In this document: positions 1 to 8,308 of the stretch, in pieces
Layout of the letters: every line of letters begins with the position of its first letter
How positions within the stretch are numbered: the stretch's first letter is position 1
NCBI GenBank assembly: GCA_900088475.1
Contig: FLMG01004117.1
Span: forward strand, 248 to 20,119
From: Hyphochytrium catenoides
Lineage: Eukaryota > Sar > Hyphochytriomycetes > Hyphochytriales > Hyphochytriaceae
Direction: 5' to 3'
DNA: 19,872 nucleotides
The notes under the pieces: generated by a model
Database searches by the model: none
What the model saw: the letters and a program-made list of their open reading frames with translations, nothing else
What the model was told of the DNA's origin: nothing
Made by a program: the position numbers and the translations under genes

Positions 1-29
1 GGAGAGAGAGACAAAAAAGAGAGAGAGAA

Positions 30-60
<31 letters not shown>

Positions 61-222
61 AAGAGAGAGAGAGAAAGAGAGAGAGAGGAAGGAGAGAGAG
101 AGAGGAAGAGAGAGAGAGAGGAGAAGAAAGAGAGAGAGAGAGGAGAAAAAAAAGAGAGAGAGAGAGAGGAGAAGAAAGAGAGAGAGAGAGAGAGGAAGAA
201 AGAGAGAGAGAGAGAGAGAAAG
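1..222. repeat. Long (GA)n-rich homopurine tract
   Basis: The + strand is a degenerate GA microsatellite with short A-runs and GGAAG interruptions. After a single C at position 12 there is no pyrimidine until position 223, giving about 210 uninterrupted purines. Such polypurine-polypyrimidine DNA is known to be prone to triplex formation and replication slippage. It lies about 490 bases upstream of the EDR2-like start codon. The window begins inside the tract, so its true length is unknown. Confidence 0.95.
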
Positions 223-710
223 CGAGCTAGAAAAAAGAAGAGAAAGATCAACTGCCTGAAAGAACCGCCACCATAGCCGTTACCGACCTTTCAAACTCCA
301 AGAACCACTGTATTCCTAATAATGAAGCTCCACAATGTTTTATTACATGGAATAGCGCTTTTACTTATCCCGCATCCATTGCTGGGCTCACGCCCACTTT
401 TCTGTGATTTCTTCTGTCTCCCGCCGCTGCTCATCAGAAGATTTTCCCGTGCCTCTGCCTCAGAAAGCATCTTCACATTTCCTTCTTCCGATGACGAAGC
501 TCTACGGCAGAGCCTCGCCATTAAAGAAGCCAAGCTTCTAGTTAACGGGAAGGGGCCTTCTCAGGGGAGAAGGAGGCTTATTTGAAGGACGGCTTACGCT
601 TGAAGAGTTTTGTGTCTAGAATATTAAGGCCACGCTACTGAAAGTAGGACCAAAAGCCGGAAGGATCTAATCTTGATTACACGCCTCGCCGCCAGGAGCC
701 AACGCAAAGC
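223..710. other. 5' flank of the EDR2-like gene, no firm gene
   Basis: This 488-base stretch presumably holds the promoter and leader of the EDR2-like gene. Two short overlapping open frames exist. One is on + (322-585, 87 codons, ATG start, with a hydrophobic N-terminal third). One is on - (291-521, 76 residues from an ATG at 521, Ser/Glu/Lys-rich). Neither resembles a family I know. The minus frame could be the first exon of a gene running leftwards out of the window, but nothing confirms this. Confidence 0.4.
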
Positions 711-2909
711 ATGCCACCAATCCTGGAAGGATACGTCCGCCGTCGGCGAGACAACATTAGCTGGGTTTGGTCTGAGCGATATCTCATCCTCGAGAACAAC
801 TCTACTCTTCTGCTCTTTAAACGCAGAGGCGACCCAGTGCCACGAAGAACCATTATCCTATCGCCTGGGTGTTCTGTCGAGCAAATCCCGGCTAGCGCCA
901 ACGCAGGCAAGAAGGAAGGGACTGACAAGATCTTCCAGTTCAAGATTAACTTTAGCCGGGACCACAGAGACTTTCACCTTGGCTCCAGAAAGGAATCTAT
1001 TGAGTTCGGCACCAGCTCAGAAGAAGAGACGGAAAAGTGGATCAGCGCCATTGACATTGCCATCCAAAGGTCAGAGGCGCTGGGAGCCAGGAAAAGTGCG
1101 GTCAAAGCTGAGGTTGGAGACACTCCAGCTACCATCGCCGCGCTTCTGCAACAGGACGCCAAACGTGGCCTCTTACGTACGAGAAACCAGTCCATTAAGG
1201 GCGGGGATAGCAGTGGAGGAGCGGCAACGGCGGGAGATGACGCTGGGCGTTCTTCTTTCGCGTCATTCCATCAGGGTCCAGAGAGCGCTGAGGATGAAGG
1301 ACTAGAAGAAGGTGATGATGTGGCCAAATGGCGTGTGGTTGGGACCGATGGTGCGCTAAGTATCTTGGAAGAGACTTCTGCCGCAGCAGAAGAGGATCTG
1401 GCAGCCGCTGCGCTGAAGCACGCTGAAAGCCACAACTTTCTAGTGATGAAGATTCTCATCACGGCTGCCGGTTCATTCCTCGCTCTCTCTTCTTTTTTCT
1501 CAAGCTCTCTCTGGGTGGCCGGAGCCCTCTCTCTTTTCGCTTCTTTCCTGGTAGGTGTCTCTGTCATCAGCGTCCCTCGGAACCTCTCGATCCCTGCCCT
1601 GCGCACCTCTCTGTCTGTTGCAGGTGATCCTGATGACGTCTTCCGCGTAGTTCACGACATCTCTCGCTTTGATCGTTGGGATTGCGCCTTTCTTTCTATG
1701 AAAGTGGTGGAGACAGTGGACGCTCACACTGATATTGTCTATGGAGTCCTTCGCCCTGTCTGGACTTGGCCATTCTTTCATAGGCCTCGAGACGTGGTGT
1801 TCACTCGCTACTGGCGAAAGGAGAAGGACGGGACGTACCTAATCGTATGGCAGAGCACCTCTCATCCTTCTTGTCCGCCTACGAAGAAGTACATCCGCAG
1901 CTCTATCCCAGGCTATATGATGATATTCGCCCCCATAAGGCCGCAGTTTGATGTGCAGCTTAACCGCTGCTTGCTAACCATTGTGATGCGCTATGACCCG
2001 GCTGGCTGGTCTAGATGGTGGACAAAGCTGCATGGCAATCAGCTGCTCTATACATTGCCTTTCCTGCGCAATGCAGTCACTATCAATGATGGACTCACTC
2101 GCCAGAAGTTCCTCGAGCCAAGCCTGTCCAAAAGTTCTCTGAAGACCGGCGTCTCGGTGGATCACAGCGGACTGGTTCTGGGTGTAGAGAAGCTCCCTTC
2201 ATCCTGCTCGGACAAGTTCTGGGCCGAGCCTGCTGCCAACAATTTTAAGGTTCGGGGCCCAACCTACCTGTCGGACAAGCAAAAAATTGACTCTGGCTCC
2301 TCTCTATTCCATCTTGTCGCCTTTGAAGTCCTCTCCTTTGAGGATCCTACGGCAAGATTCAACATCGGGGCCAGGCCTGACAGTTTGAACAACTTGCACC
2401 AGCGAGGTGAACCGACAGACGCGGACTTTTGTCTGATCCTTTCTCTTGTTATCCCGTCGTCGGATAACTTGGCGATTGTGATGTACTACAAGCCGTCCTC
2501 TCCATCCTGGAGAGAGGACAAGTCGCCCGCCTGGGAGCTCTTCCACGACTTCCTTGACGCTGACAATGACTTTAGGAACACACGGTTCAAGCTCATCCCC
2601 CGGGTGGTTGACGGCAGCTTCCTCATTCAGTCCGCGGTGGGTAGCAAGCCCGCGATAATCGGGAACAAGGGGCTACAGATTCCTTACTATAAAGGCGAGC
2701 GCTACTTTGAGATTGATATTGATATTGACTCGGACCGCATCGCTCGACAGGTAGTGGGGATGTGTCTGGGGGTGACCAAGTCGCTGGTGGTGGACATTGC
2801 CTTCGTGATTGAGGGCAAAACAGCTGAGGAGCTGCCCGAGAACGTGCTGGGAACTGTCAGGATCAAGAATATTGACCTGAAGAAGGTGATGAAGCGCATT
2901 CCTGCTTGA
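711..2909 (+). CDS. EDR2-like PH-START-DUF1336 lipid-binding protein
   Basis: An uninterrupted 732-residue protein with the domain order of plant ENHANCED DISEASE RESISTANCE 2. A PH domain spans about residues 3-123, opening with LEGYVRRR and closing on the C-terminal helix around EKW108-110. A low-complexity acidic linker spans about 160-235. A START lipid-transfer domain spans about 300-465 (DDVFRVVHDISRFDRWD; RPRDVVFTRYWR). The EDR2 C-terminal domain (DUF1336) spans about 500-728 (FNIGARPDSL, NDFRNTRFKLIP, KGERYFEIDIDIDS). In this family PH binds phosphoinositides and START is thought to bind lipid, often at membranes. A strongly hydrophobic pair of segments at about 245-287, just before START, could anchor the protein in a membrane. 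The ATG at 711 directly precedes the PH domain, and no intron is needed, unlike most neighbours. The family call is firm; the lipid ligand is unknown. Confidence 0.93.
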   Translation: MPPILEGYVRRRRDNISWVWSERYLILENNSTLLLFKRRGDPVPRRTIILSPGCSVEQIPASANAGKKEGTDKIFQFKINFSRDHRDFHLGSRKESIEFGTSSEEETEKWISAIDIAIQRSEALGARKSAVKAEVGDTPATIAALLQQDAKRGLLRTRNQSIKGGDSSGGAATAGDDAGRSSFASFHQGPESAEDEGLEEGDDVAKWRVVGTDGALSILEETSAAAEEDLAAAALKHAESHNFLVMKILITAAGSFLALSSFFSSSLWVAGALSLFASFLVGVSVISVPRNLSIPALRTSLSVAGDPDDVFRVVHDISRFDRWDCAFLSMKVVETVDAHTDIVYGVLRPVWTWPFFHRPRDVVFTRYWRKEKDGTYLIVWQSTSHPSCPPTKKYIRSSIPGYMMIFAPIRPQFDVQLNRCLLTIVMRYDPAGWSRWWTKLHGNQLLYTLPFLRNAVTINDGLTRQKFLEPSLSKSSLKTGVSVDHSGLVLGVEKLPSSCSDKFWAEPAANNFKVRGPTYLSDKQKIDSGSSLFHLVAFEVLSFEDPTARFNIGARPDSLNNLHQRGEPTDADFCLILSLVIPSSDNLAIVMYYKPSSPSWREDKSPAWELFHDFLDADNDFRNTRFKLIPRVVDGSFLIQSAVGSKPAIIGNKGLQIPYYKGERYFEIDIDIDSDRIARQVVGMCLGVTKSLVVDIAFVIEGKTAEELPENVLGTVRIKNIDLKKVMKRIPA

Positions 2910-3231
2910 CTGGACACGCAGACGTAATAGATGAGAAGAAGAGGAGCTGATTTGCTTATGAGGAGAAGCAAGTACGTCAAGAGATAGAAAAAAAAGGGTT
3001 AAGAGTCGAAGACCGAGGAAGAAGCAATTAGAAAGTAAGGAAACGAAAAGCATAGACAAGGAATGTGGAAGGGGCTCTACGTCTCGCCTTCGAACAGAAG
3101 CATGGGCTAGTTTGATAGCACTAGACATAGTAGGCTAGGGAAGCAGGAGGGGAATAGAGGTAGAGGCGCGAGTCCATAGCAGAAAGCTTTAAAAAGTCTC
3201 AATAGATTAGGACCGATAAGATCACCCATTG
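2910..3231. other. Tail-to-tail spacer between EDR2-like and MRNIP-like genes
   Basis: The two stop codons face each other across 322 bases, so this stretch must hold both 3' untranslated regions. It is A-rich on the + strand, with a run of A around 2989-2996. The reverse-strand open frames crossing this area (down from 3128) overlap the EDR2-like coding end antisense and show no family features. I see no RNA gene here. Confidence 0.5.
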
Positions 3232-4350
3232 CTAGAGGTAGGAAGACCACCGCGATCCAGTATTCTGCGGCTGCAGAGGCTGAGCCAGACCTGCTTCGTC
3301 TCCTCCTTCAAAGGCTTCTTCCTCTCTCTTCCGTGCCTGCTTCGTCTTCCTCCCTGCAGACCCCTGTTCCTCCTGATTCCACCTCCTTCTCTTCTGTTTG
3401 GGTTGATTCGGCACTTCTAGGACGTACTGCAATGATGAAGGAGATGTTGAGTGACAGAGCAAGTCGCATTAGCTAGCATTGAGCACAATGCTTGATTCTC
3501 CTTGGCGCTAGAGAGCTAGGAACCGGAGGAACTGCGCGGAGAGCTGGTAGATATAAAGATGCAGTAAGAACTCTTTACCTGACAGTCGTTAGAGGTGGAA
3601 GAGGTCCAGTCTTCCTGTGCATCTCCCTGTCTCTGACTCCCAGGCTCAACAAATTGGCTCCACCGGCTCTCGTTTTGGTCATTTGGGAGATTCTCTGTGC
3701 ACACAAAGAGAGTTTCGTCAGCTCCTGGTGTGTATGCCAGGCCAGCGAAGAGGAACTGCACCAGTACCTCGATGGCCCTCTGTCGGCTGGAGGTAGTCTT
3801 CATTTGGCTCATAGTACACAGTAACAGTCTTTGGCTTCTTGGACCGCTCCATGTTCTAGGAGTGACAAAGTACGAGACGCAAGAACGGCTAAGAGTCCGG
3901 CAGGAGACTGGAGGCTCTGGCCTTTTAGATTTGGCTTATGAGGAAGCAAACCTTTGACATCACGAAGCTCCGGACCTCCTTGGCTAAGTGGAACAACCGG
4001 CAAAGCGAGGTGCATTAGAGACAGTTCTGACATGAAGCTTGCTGCTACGCCGAAGAGAGGCAGTTAAATACCTTGATCTGAACGCTTATAGACTTTTACC
4101 ACTGACTGCTTCTCATTACACTGCATGAGCATCAGGCAAAGCCGTAAGAATCAGAGGTAACCTCTTGCACTGTCCTTGGGGCTCTTACTATTTTGCAGCA
4201 CCACTTGTTGACCTTCTTCTGCTGTGTCACTTGGAAAGCCTGCAAAGAAGAAGTACCTGTAAGGGACTGTCCCTGATGATCTCCTAGATAACAAGTGATG
4301 GACAAACTTGCCTCGCATTTGTAGCACTGAAGGGCTAGAAACTGGGGCAT
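3232..4350 (-). CDS. MRNIP-like (MRN complex-interacting) protein, seven exons
   Basis: Rebuilt on the minus strand from exons 4350-4312, 4239-4189, 4120-4072, 3983-3952, 3855-3768, 3694-3579 and 3426-3232, giving 189 residues. Residues 4-36 match the N-terminal zinc ribbon of MRNIP (formerly UPF0544): Cys9-x2-Cys12, then AFQVTQQKK, KW26, Cys28-x2-Cys31 and EKQS. Next comes the family-like AKEVRSFV segment (47-54). The motif ESRWSQFVE (95-103) matches the conserved SRWxxYLE of MRNIP, and a second copy, SRWSSYL (183-189), ends the protein. Basic clusters at 135-140 and 151-159 could be nuclear-localisation signals. In animals MRNIP binds MRE11-RAD50-NBS1 and promotes the response to double-strand breaks; the same role here is inferred. 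Intron 1 has a GC donor (GAG|GCAAGT); the rest are GT-AG. It is head-to-head with the RRM/zinc-finger gene. Exon 5 is the least constrained by homology. Confidence 0.85.
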
Positions 4351-5088
4351 CTTTCTCTCAATTGGGGTCGTATCCAGTCACCTGTCACTCAAGAGAGTTT
4401 AGCTTAACTTTGAGTCTTCATGTCAGGACCGGGCGCTCAGCCGCAGCGCGAGCCGCAGGAGGAGAGATAGATGACGTTGCCTTACGGAGGTCGGGCCAAC
4501 TTACGTGCTACGACCTTCCTTTGCGCTACTCCTCTACCTTCTAAAGTCCTTATTATATGAGGCGCCAGCAGCGAGGTGCGATACTTCTTCCTAAGTGAGC
4601 TTCAGAAAGAGAGACCGGGCATCACGGCGTTTCACTTCTGATGAGACAGATCATCGGCGATTGACGATTGACCACAGAGACACACAGACATGCCAAAAGA
4701 TGGCGCCAAGAAAGACTCAAAAACCTCTTTCTCTGGCGGAAGACCGCGATGATAACTAAATCTGTTAAGCTGAGTGATAATCATTCCTTGGGGCAGTCTA
4801 GTTAAGGAGATTCTGATCTTTTGGGGGTCGCTGTTGCGCTGCCAATTCTGCCAAAGCCATGCTTCTGATGATTTTTGCGACAGATGAAGATCTTGAGAGA
4901 CTGTCACTGCGTTACAGAGATTGGCAACGATCGTAAGTGGAACAAGCAACAGCTCTGTGCGAAAAAGGAACGTGCGGATGAGACGCTTGGACATCTCATA
5001 GGGGGTTTCGTGCGCCAGGGCAAAACTGTGGCAGACTTCCGGGCTGGGTAGGACGGCATGCGATCGCCCAGCTAGTGGTGCCAACGCT
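4351..5088. promoter_or_regulatory. Divergent intergenic region, MRNIP-like and RRM/zinc-finger genes
   Basis: These 738 bases lie between two start codons that point away from each other, so both promoters are probably inside. No clear TATA box is seen. On the minus strand, 5084-4632 is open for 150 codons, but it begins at TTG. ATG-initiated reading in that frame starts only within the segment YEMSKRL, about 30 codons in. Its product has one hydrophobic stretch (about residues 44-58) and resembles nothing I recognise. It may be chance or an unrecognised exon. Confidence 0.4.
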
Positions 5089-6356
5089 ATGGCCGACTCT
5101 GCTACAGATCTTGATCGTACGGAGCTGGAGCAGTATGATAAAGCAGATGAATACGATGAAGAAAGAGAGAGAACATTTCGCGGCGAGTGGAAGGAGTACT
5201 TACATCTCGTGAAGGACGAGCCACGCGGTGTTGGCGTGGGTGTAGACTTACATGAGGTAGGGCAAGTGGTAATCTCAACTCGGATGCCAGAGTAACTCTT
5301 TCCCCCTTAGGTTCAAAAAGCGACGCGGGCCATACAGGAGGAGAAAAAGAGCGGCAAGAACTTGAAATGCAGCGTTTACGTCACGGGTGGGGCAGCTGTC
5401 GAAATGGGAGACTGACTTGTTTAGGAGCTTATGGCCTGCTTCTAGGTATATCGTCCAAGGTGACAGAGATGACTTTAGAGGAAGAGTTTGCTGTCGCTGG
5501 AAAGATTAAGGTATAGCGTGCTTATCTAATCGCTCTCATCGTCCTTGTGGCACTGACGACCCTCTTAAAAGTTAGACCAGCGTTTTTTAACGCCTGCGAT
5601 CAGCGTATATATGAACCGAAAAACGCACCTCCCTCGCGGCGATGCACTGATAGAGTTCGAGGATGAAGACGCTGCTTTGGCTGCAGTACGGCTAGGAGAT
5701 GGTTAGTGATGACATCAACAATGCTGAAGGGTTTGTAGTGAACATGCCCGTTTAACCTTCACCAGGGCTTCTTCACATGGGCAACGTTCTTTCTGTACGG
5801 CTGCTTGATGAGAATACGCAGAAAATTCTTACTGCACAGATCTATGATCGGTCCAAGCCTTGGGTCTGCAGAAAGTGAGTCGGCCACAAGTCTTCATTGT
5901 GATGTGTTTGCCTCACACCCCTTTGTTGTCTTTATCGACTAGATGCAAAGAGACAAACAATTTCTCTCGCGTCACCTGCCAGCAGTGCCGCTCATGGCGG
6001 CCAGCCCCGAACACCGATAAAGTTATTTTGCCCGACGATTGGCTCTGCGACAGGTGCATCCGAGAAGATTGGATTTCTGTGATGCGAAGTCTCCCACTAA
6101 GTGCAAATCCTTTCGTACACTCGGCTCTTCTTACAGCTGCCTAACGAACAATCGGAAGGACCAAGCAACATGTCCGAATTGTGAGAAGAACGAGGTGCGT
6201 TATCTGAAGGCAGTCAAGTTCGGCGAGAGCACAAACACCATCACCGAACTCAGCGGTGCGGACGCTGAGCAAGAAGAAGCTGCGGAGGAGGAGGACCAAG
6301 AGAAGGAGGATGGTGAAGCGACGCGGAGCACGCCCACTGTTGCACAGGGTACATAA
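5089..6356 (+). CDS. RRM and double RanBP2 zinc-finger RNA-binding protein (FET/TAF15- or ZRANB2-like)
   Basis: Seven exons (5089-5256, 5311-5386, 5446-5510, 5581-5701, 5766-5874, 5943-6053, 6137-6356) join in frame to 289 residues. An acidic N terminus precedes an RRM at about 75-160, with RNP2 SVYVTG (77-82) and RNP1 RGDALIEF (122-129), of the FUS/EWS/TAF15 type. Two RanBP2-type fingers follow with C-x2-C-x10-C-x2-C spacing: Cys178/181/192/195 (PWVCRKCKETNNF) and Cys215/218/229/232 (DDWLCDSCLTNN). The tail (about 250-280) is Glu-rich. Such proteins bind RNA in transcription and splicing. The low-complexity SYGQ and RGG regions of animal FET proteins are absent. The position-5 loop aromatic that stacks on guanine in ZRANB2 and FUS fingers is Asn in finger 1 and Arg in finger 2, so RNA specificity may differ. 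The intron 1 donor is uncertain (5257 or 5269, both in frame). Confidence 0.88.
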
Positions 6357-7132
6357 TGCGTAGGCTCAATCGAACAAGGCGATCTCTCAATCGACCCCGA
6401 CAATTGTTGTTGTTTATAAAATATTAGAATAGGCAAAGTTCTCCCTTGCCGTTCTAACTTGTCTTCCACCAGGAAGTCCTCATGAAAGCTCTGTTTGACA
6501 GACCTCCAACCTTATCAGGACCTGCAACTCTCGCCTGACCCGCGGCAGCTCTCTTACATCCTTAGTCTTTCCATAGCAGAGTCTGCAGAGGGTGACCTCT
6601 TGAACCTGTGTGACCTTACTCTCTCATCATGATGGCATGTCTGTTGCCTGCTGGAGACCTGAATCTGTGGAATCCAAAGGCCTTGAAAGTTCCTGATGTT
6701 GATGTGTAACCTAAAAATAGCTTTCCGTCAAGAAAGACTCATTGAATCTTTCATATGTATGGCTATTTAGCACCTTCCCACGAATATTTCGAACGATCTT
6801 TCCCAGTAAGATTTCCGACCATCATCCCCATCATGGGAAGAAGAGAAGCTCGTCTTATCACTGGAGGCAGAAAGGGTGCGACACCTGCGGGAGGAGAGGA
6901 CACAGCGCGGCACGGCATGGCAGGACAAGGCAAGGCGGCGCGCCTAGGTGCTCAGTACAGCTGTCAAGAGTGTCACGCAGATTGATAATTGCCAACACCT
7001 TAAGAGTGCGTACCGTTCTGCTGGATGCCAGTGTTATCAGCGTAGCAGCGGGTGTGACACGAATCAGGCAGAGGATAATAATTAGAGAAGCGAGTTGGAA
7101 GTAGAAGGTAGTTGCTGGGGAACCGCATCCCA
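6357..7132. other. Intergenic, no firm gene
   Basis: This 776-base gap holds the 3' end of the RRM/zinc-finger gene and the 5' flank of the PRA1 gene. Overlapping + frames at 6742-7104 and 6833-6985 (ATG at 6833) encode small Gly/Arg/Cys-containing peptides, one with the string CDTCGRRGH. It superficially recalls the ribosomal protein L37 zinc knuckle, but the second CxxC pair and flanking residues do not fit. I assign no gene. Confidence 0.4.
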
Positions 7133-8308
7133 ATGTCCCACAAGATGGTGATCAATAACTCGATGAGTTCGAGCGGCGAGGTAAGGCGAAAACTGGGTTG
7201 AGGGCACTAAATCTCCGACACTGATGCTCTTGTTGGGGTTCCAGTCCTCCTCAGGTGCAGCTCCCAGCAGGAGCCGATCCATCATGGACATGGCCAGGTC
7301 CACCATCAACTATGACAAGTTGCGAGGGATCAACGCCTTCTTGGGCATCGGTGAGGATCTGGCCGCTTTTTATTCTCTCTTCCTGCACTGCTAATGGCCT
7401 CTTCTCGAGTTAGGTGAGCAGCAACCTTTCAACATTCCGTCGAGTGAGATCGGAGTCAGGATGAAGAACAATTTTAACTACTTTGTCACCAATTACGTGG
7501 CATGTGCCATCGTCATCGCCATCGTCGCCGTGTAAGATCATTAGTGGGAGAGCTTTGACTATTCCCTTGTTTGCCTTTCTGCTTCCGAGATCTCTGGCTG
7601 ACCGCGCTTCTTCCCTATTCCTCCGTCACTGATTATTTCCTCCAATAATCTCCATCCATTCATTTGACTGGAGATGTATGTGAGTCTTCCTGAAGATAAC
7701 AAAGAGGAAGGACTATGAAGTCTGTTGCTTTCCCATTTTCCACCTCCTAATGGCTCGCACTTGGTAAAGTTCAAACTCTAACTAATGCTGTTCCTCCTAC
7801 CCACTCCCGTTGTTTGCAGCCTCCTACGGCCGTTCTTAGCGTTCATCATCATTGTCATTAGCGCTGTGTGGATCTACACGACGCGCTTTTCAAGCGACCT
7901 TACGTTCAGAGGGATCGTCATCACGCAGCGGACACGAAACTTGGCCATTGCAGGCGCCATCCTGTTCCTTGTCCTTTTCTTTGGCGGGGATCTAATCTTC
8001 ACGGTGGTACCTGCCAGGTAAATAGATCCTTTCTATCACCCTTAACTCTTCCCTGTTCGTCTGTGCGATATCTGTTGAACCTGCTGCAGCTAAGTTGTCT
8101 ATGACTCCTCTGCCCACAGTGCTGATGTCTGAAATCTAATCTTTGCTTTCTTTCCATCAACTCAAGCCTTGGAGTCACGTTTGCGCACGCTTTCCTTCGA
8201 AACTACCAGATTGAGGACAACTATCCTTACGATAGGCTTGATGCCACGCCTGTCGTCCTTCCTGTGGTCAACTCTGCCGCTAAGCCAGGCCCCAAGGGTG
8301 CACTCTGA
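7133..8308 (+). CDS. PRA1-family (prenylated Rab acceptor) membrane protein
   Basis: Five exons (7133-7180, 7245-7350, 7414-7531, 7820-8017, 8167-8308) give 203 residues. The core fits the PRA1/YIP3/ARL6IP5 family: the conserved RMKNNFNYFVTNY (67-79), then two paired hydrophobic hairpins at about 79-93 with 95-110 and 131-147 with 149-163, separated by a polar loop containing FRG (120-122). PRA1 proteins sit in ER, Golgi and endosomal membranes. They bind prenylated Rab GTPases and help deliver them to membranes or export cargo. The start at 7133 gives a Ser-rich N terminus through a good GTAAGG donor; an in-frame ATG at 7284 is the alternative if exon 1 is leader. Intron 3 (7532-7819) is the longest in the gene. 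The C terminus is short and has no obvious sorting motif. Confidence 0.9.

Noticed and set aside
673-1305. 210-codon + frame overlapping the EDR2-like gene
   Set aside because: It is an alternate-frame shadow. The PH domain and its continuation lie in the frame starting at 711.
2673-3128. 151-codon reverse-strand frame over the EDR2-like 3' end
   Set aside because: Antisense shadow of a conserved coding end, with no ATG-led family match and low-complexity Leu/Ser composition.
4132-4188. Continuation of the MRNIP zinc-ribbon frame past KWCCKI to a stop
   Set aside because: GTAAGA at 4188 is a donor. The next exon restores the fourth zinc cysteine and EKQS, matching the family.
4632-4710. TGATGA near 4638 considered as the C box of a C/D snoRNA
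   Set aside because: No D box (CTGA) at a suitable distance and no terminal stem.
6742-7104. CDTCGRRGH zinc-knuckle-like string, considered as ribosomal protein L37
   Set aside because: No second CxxC pair at the right spacing, no conserved KGT/SFGKR start, and the context does not fit.
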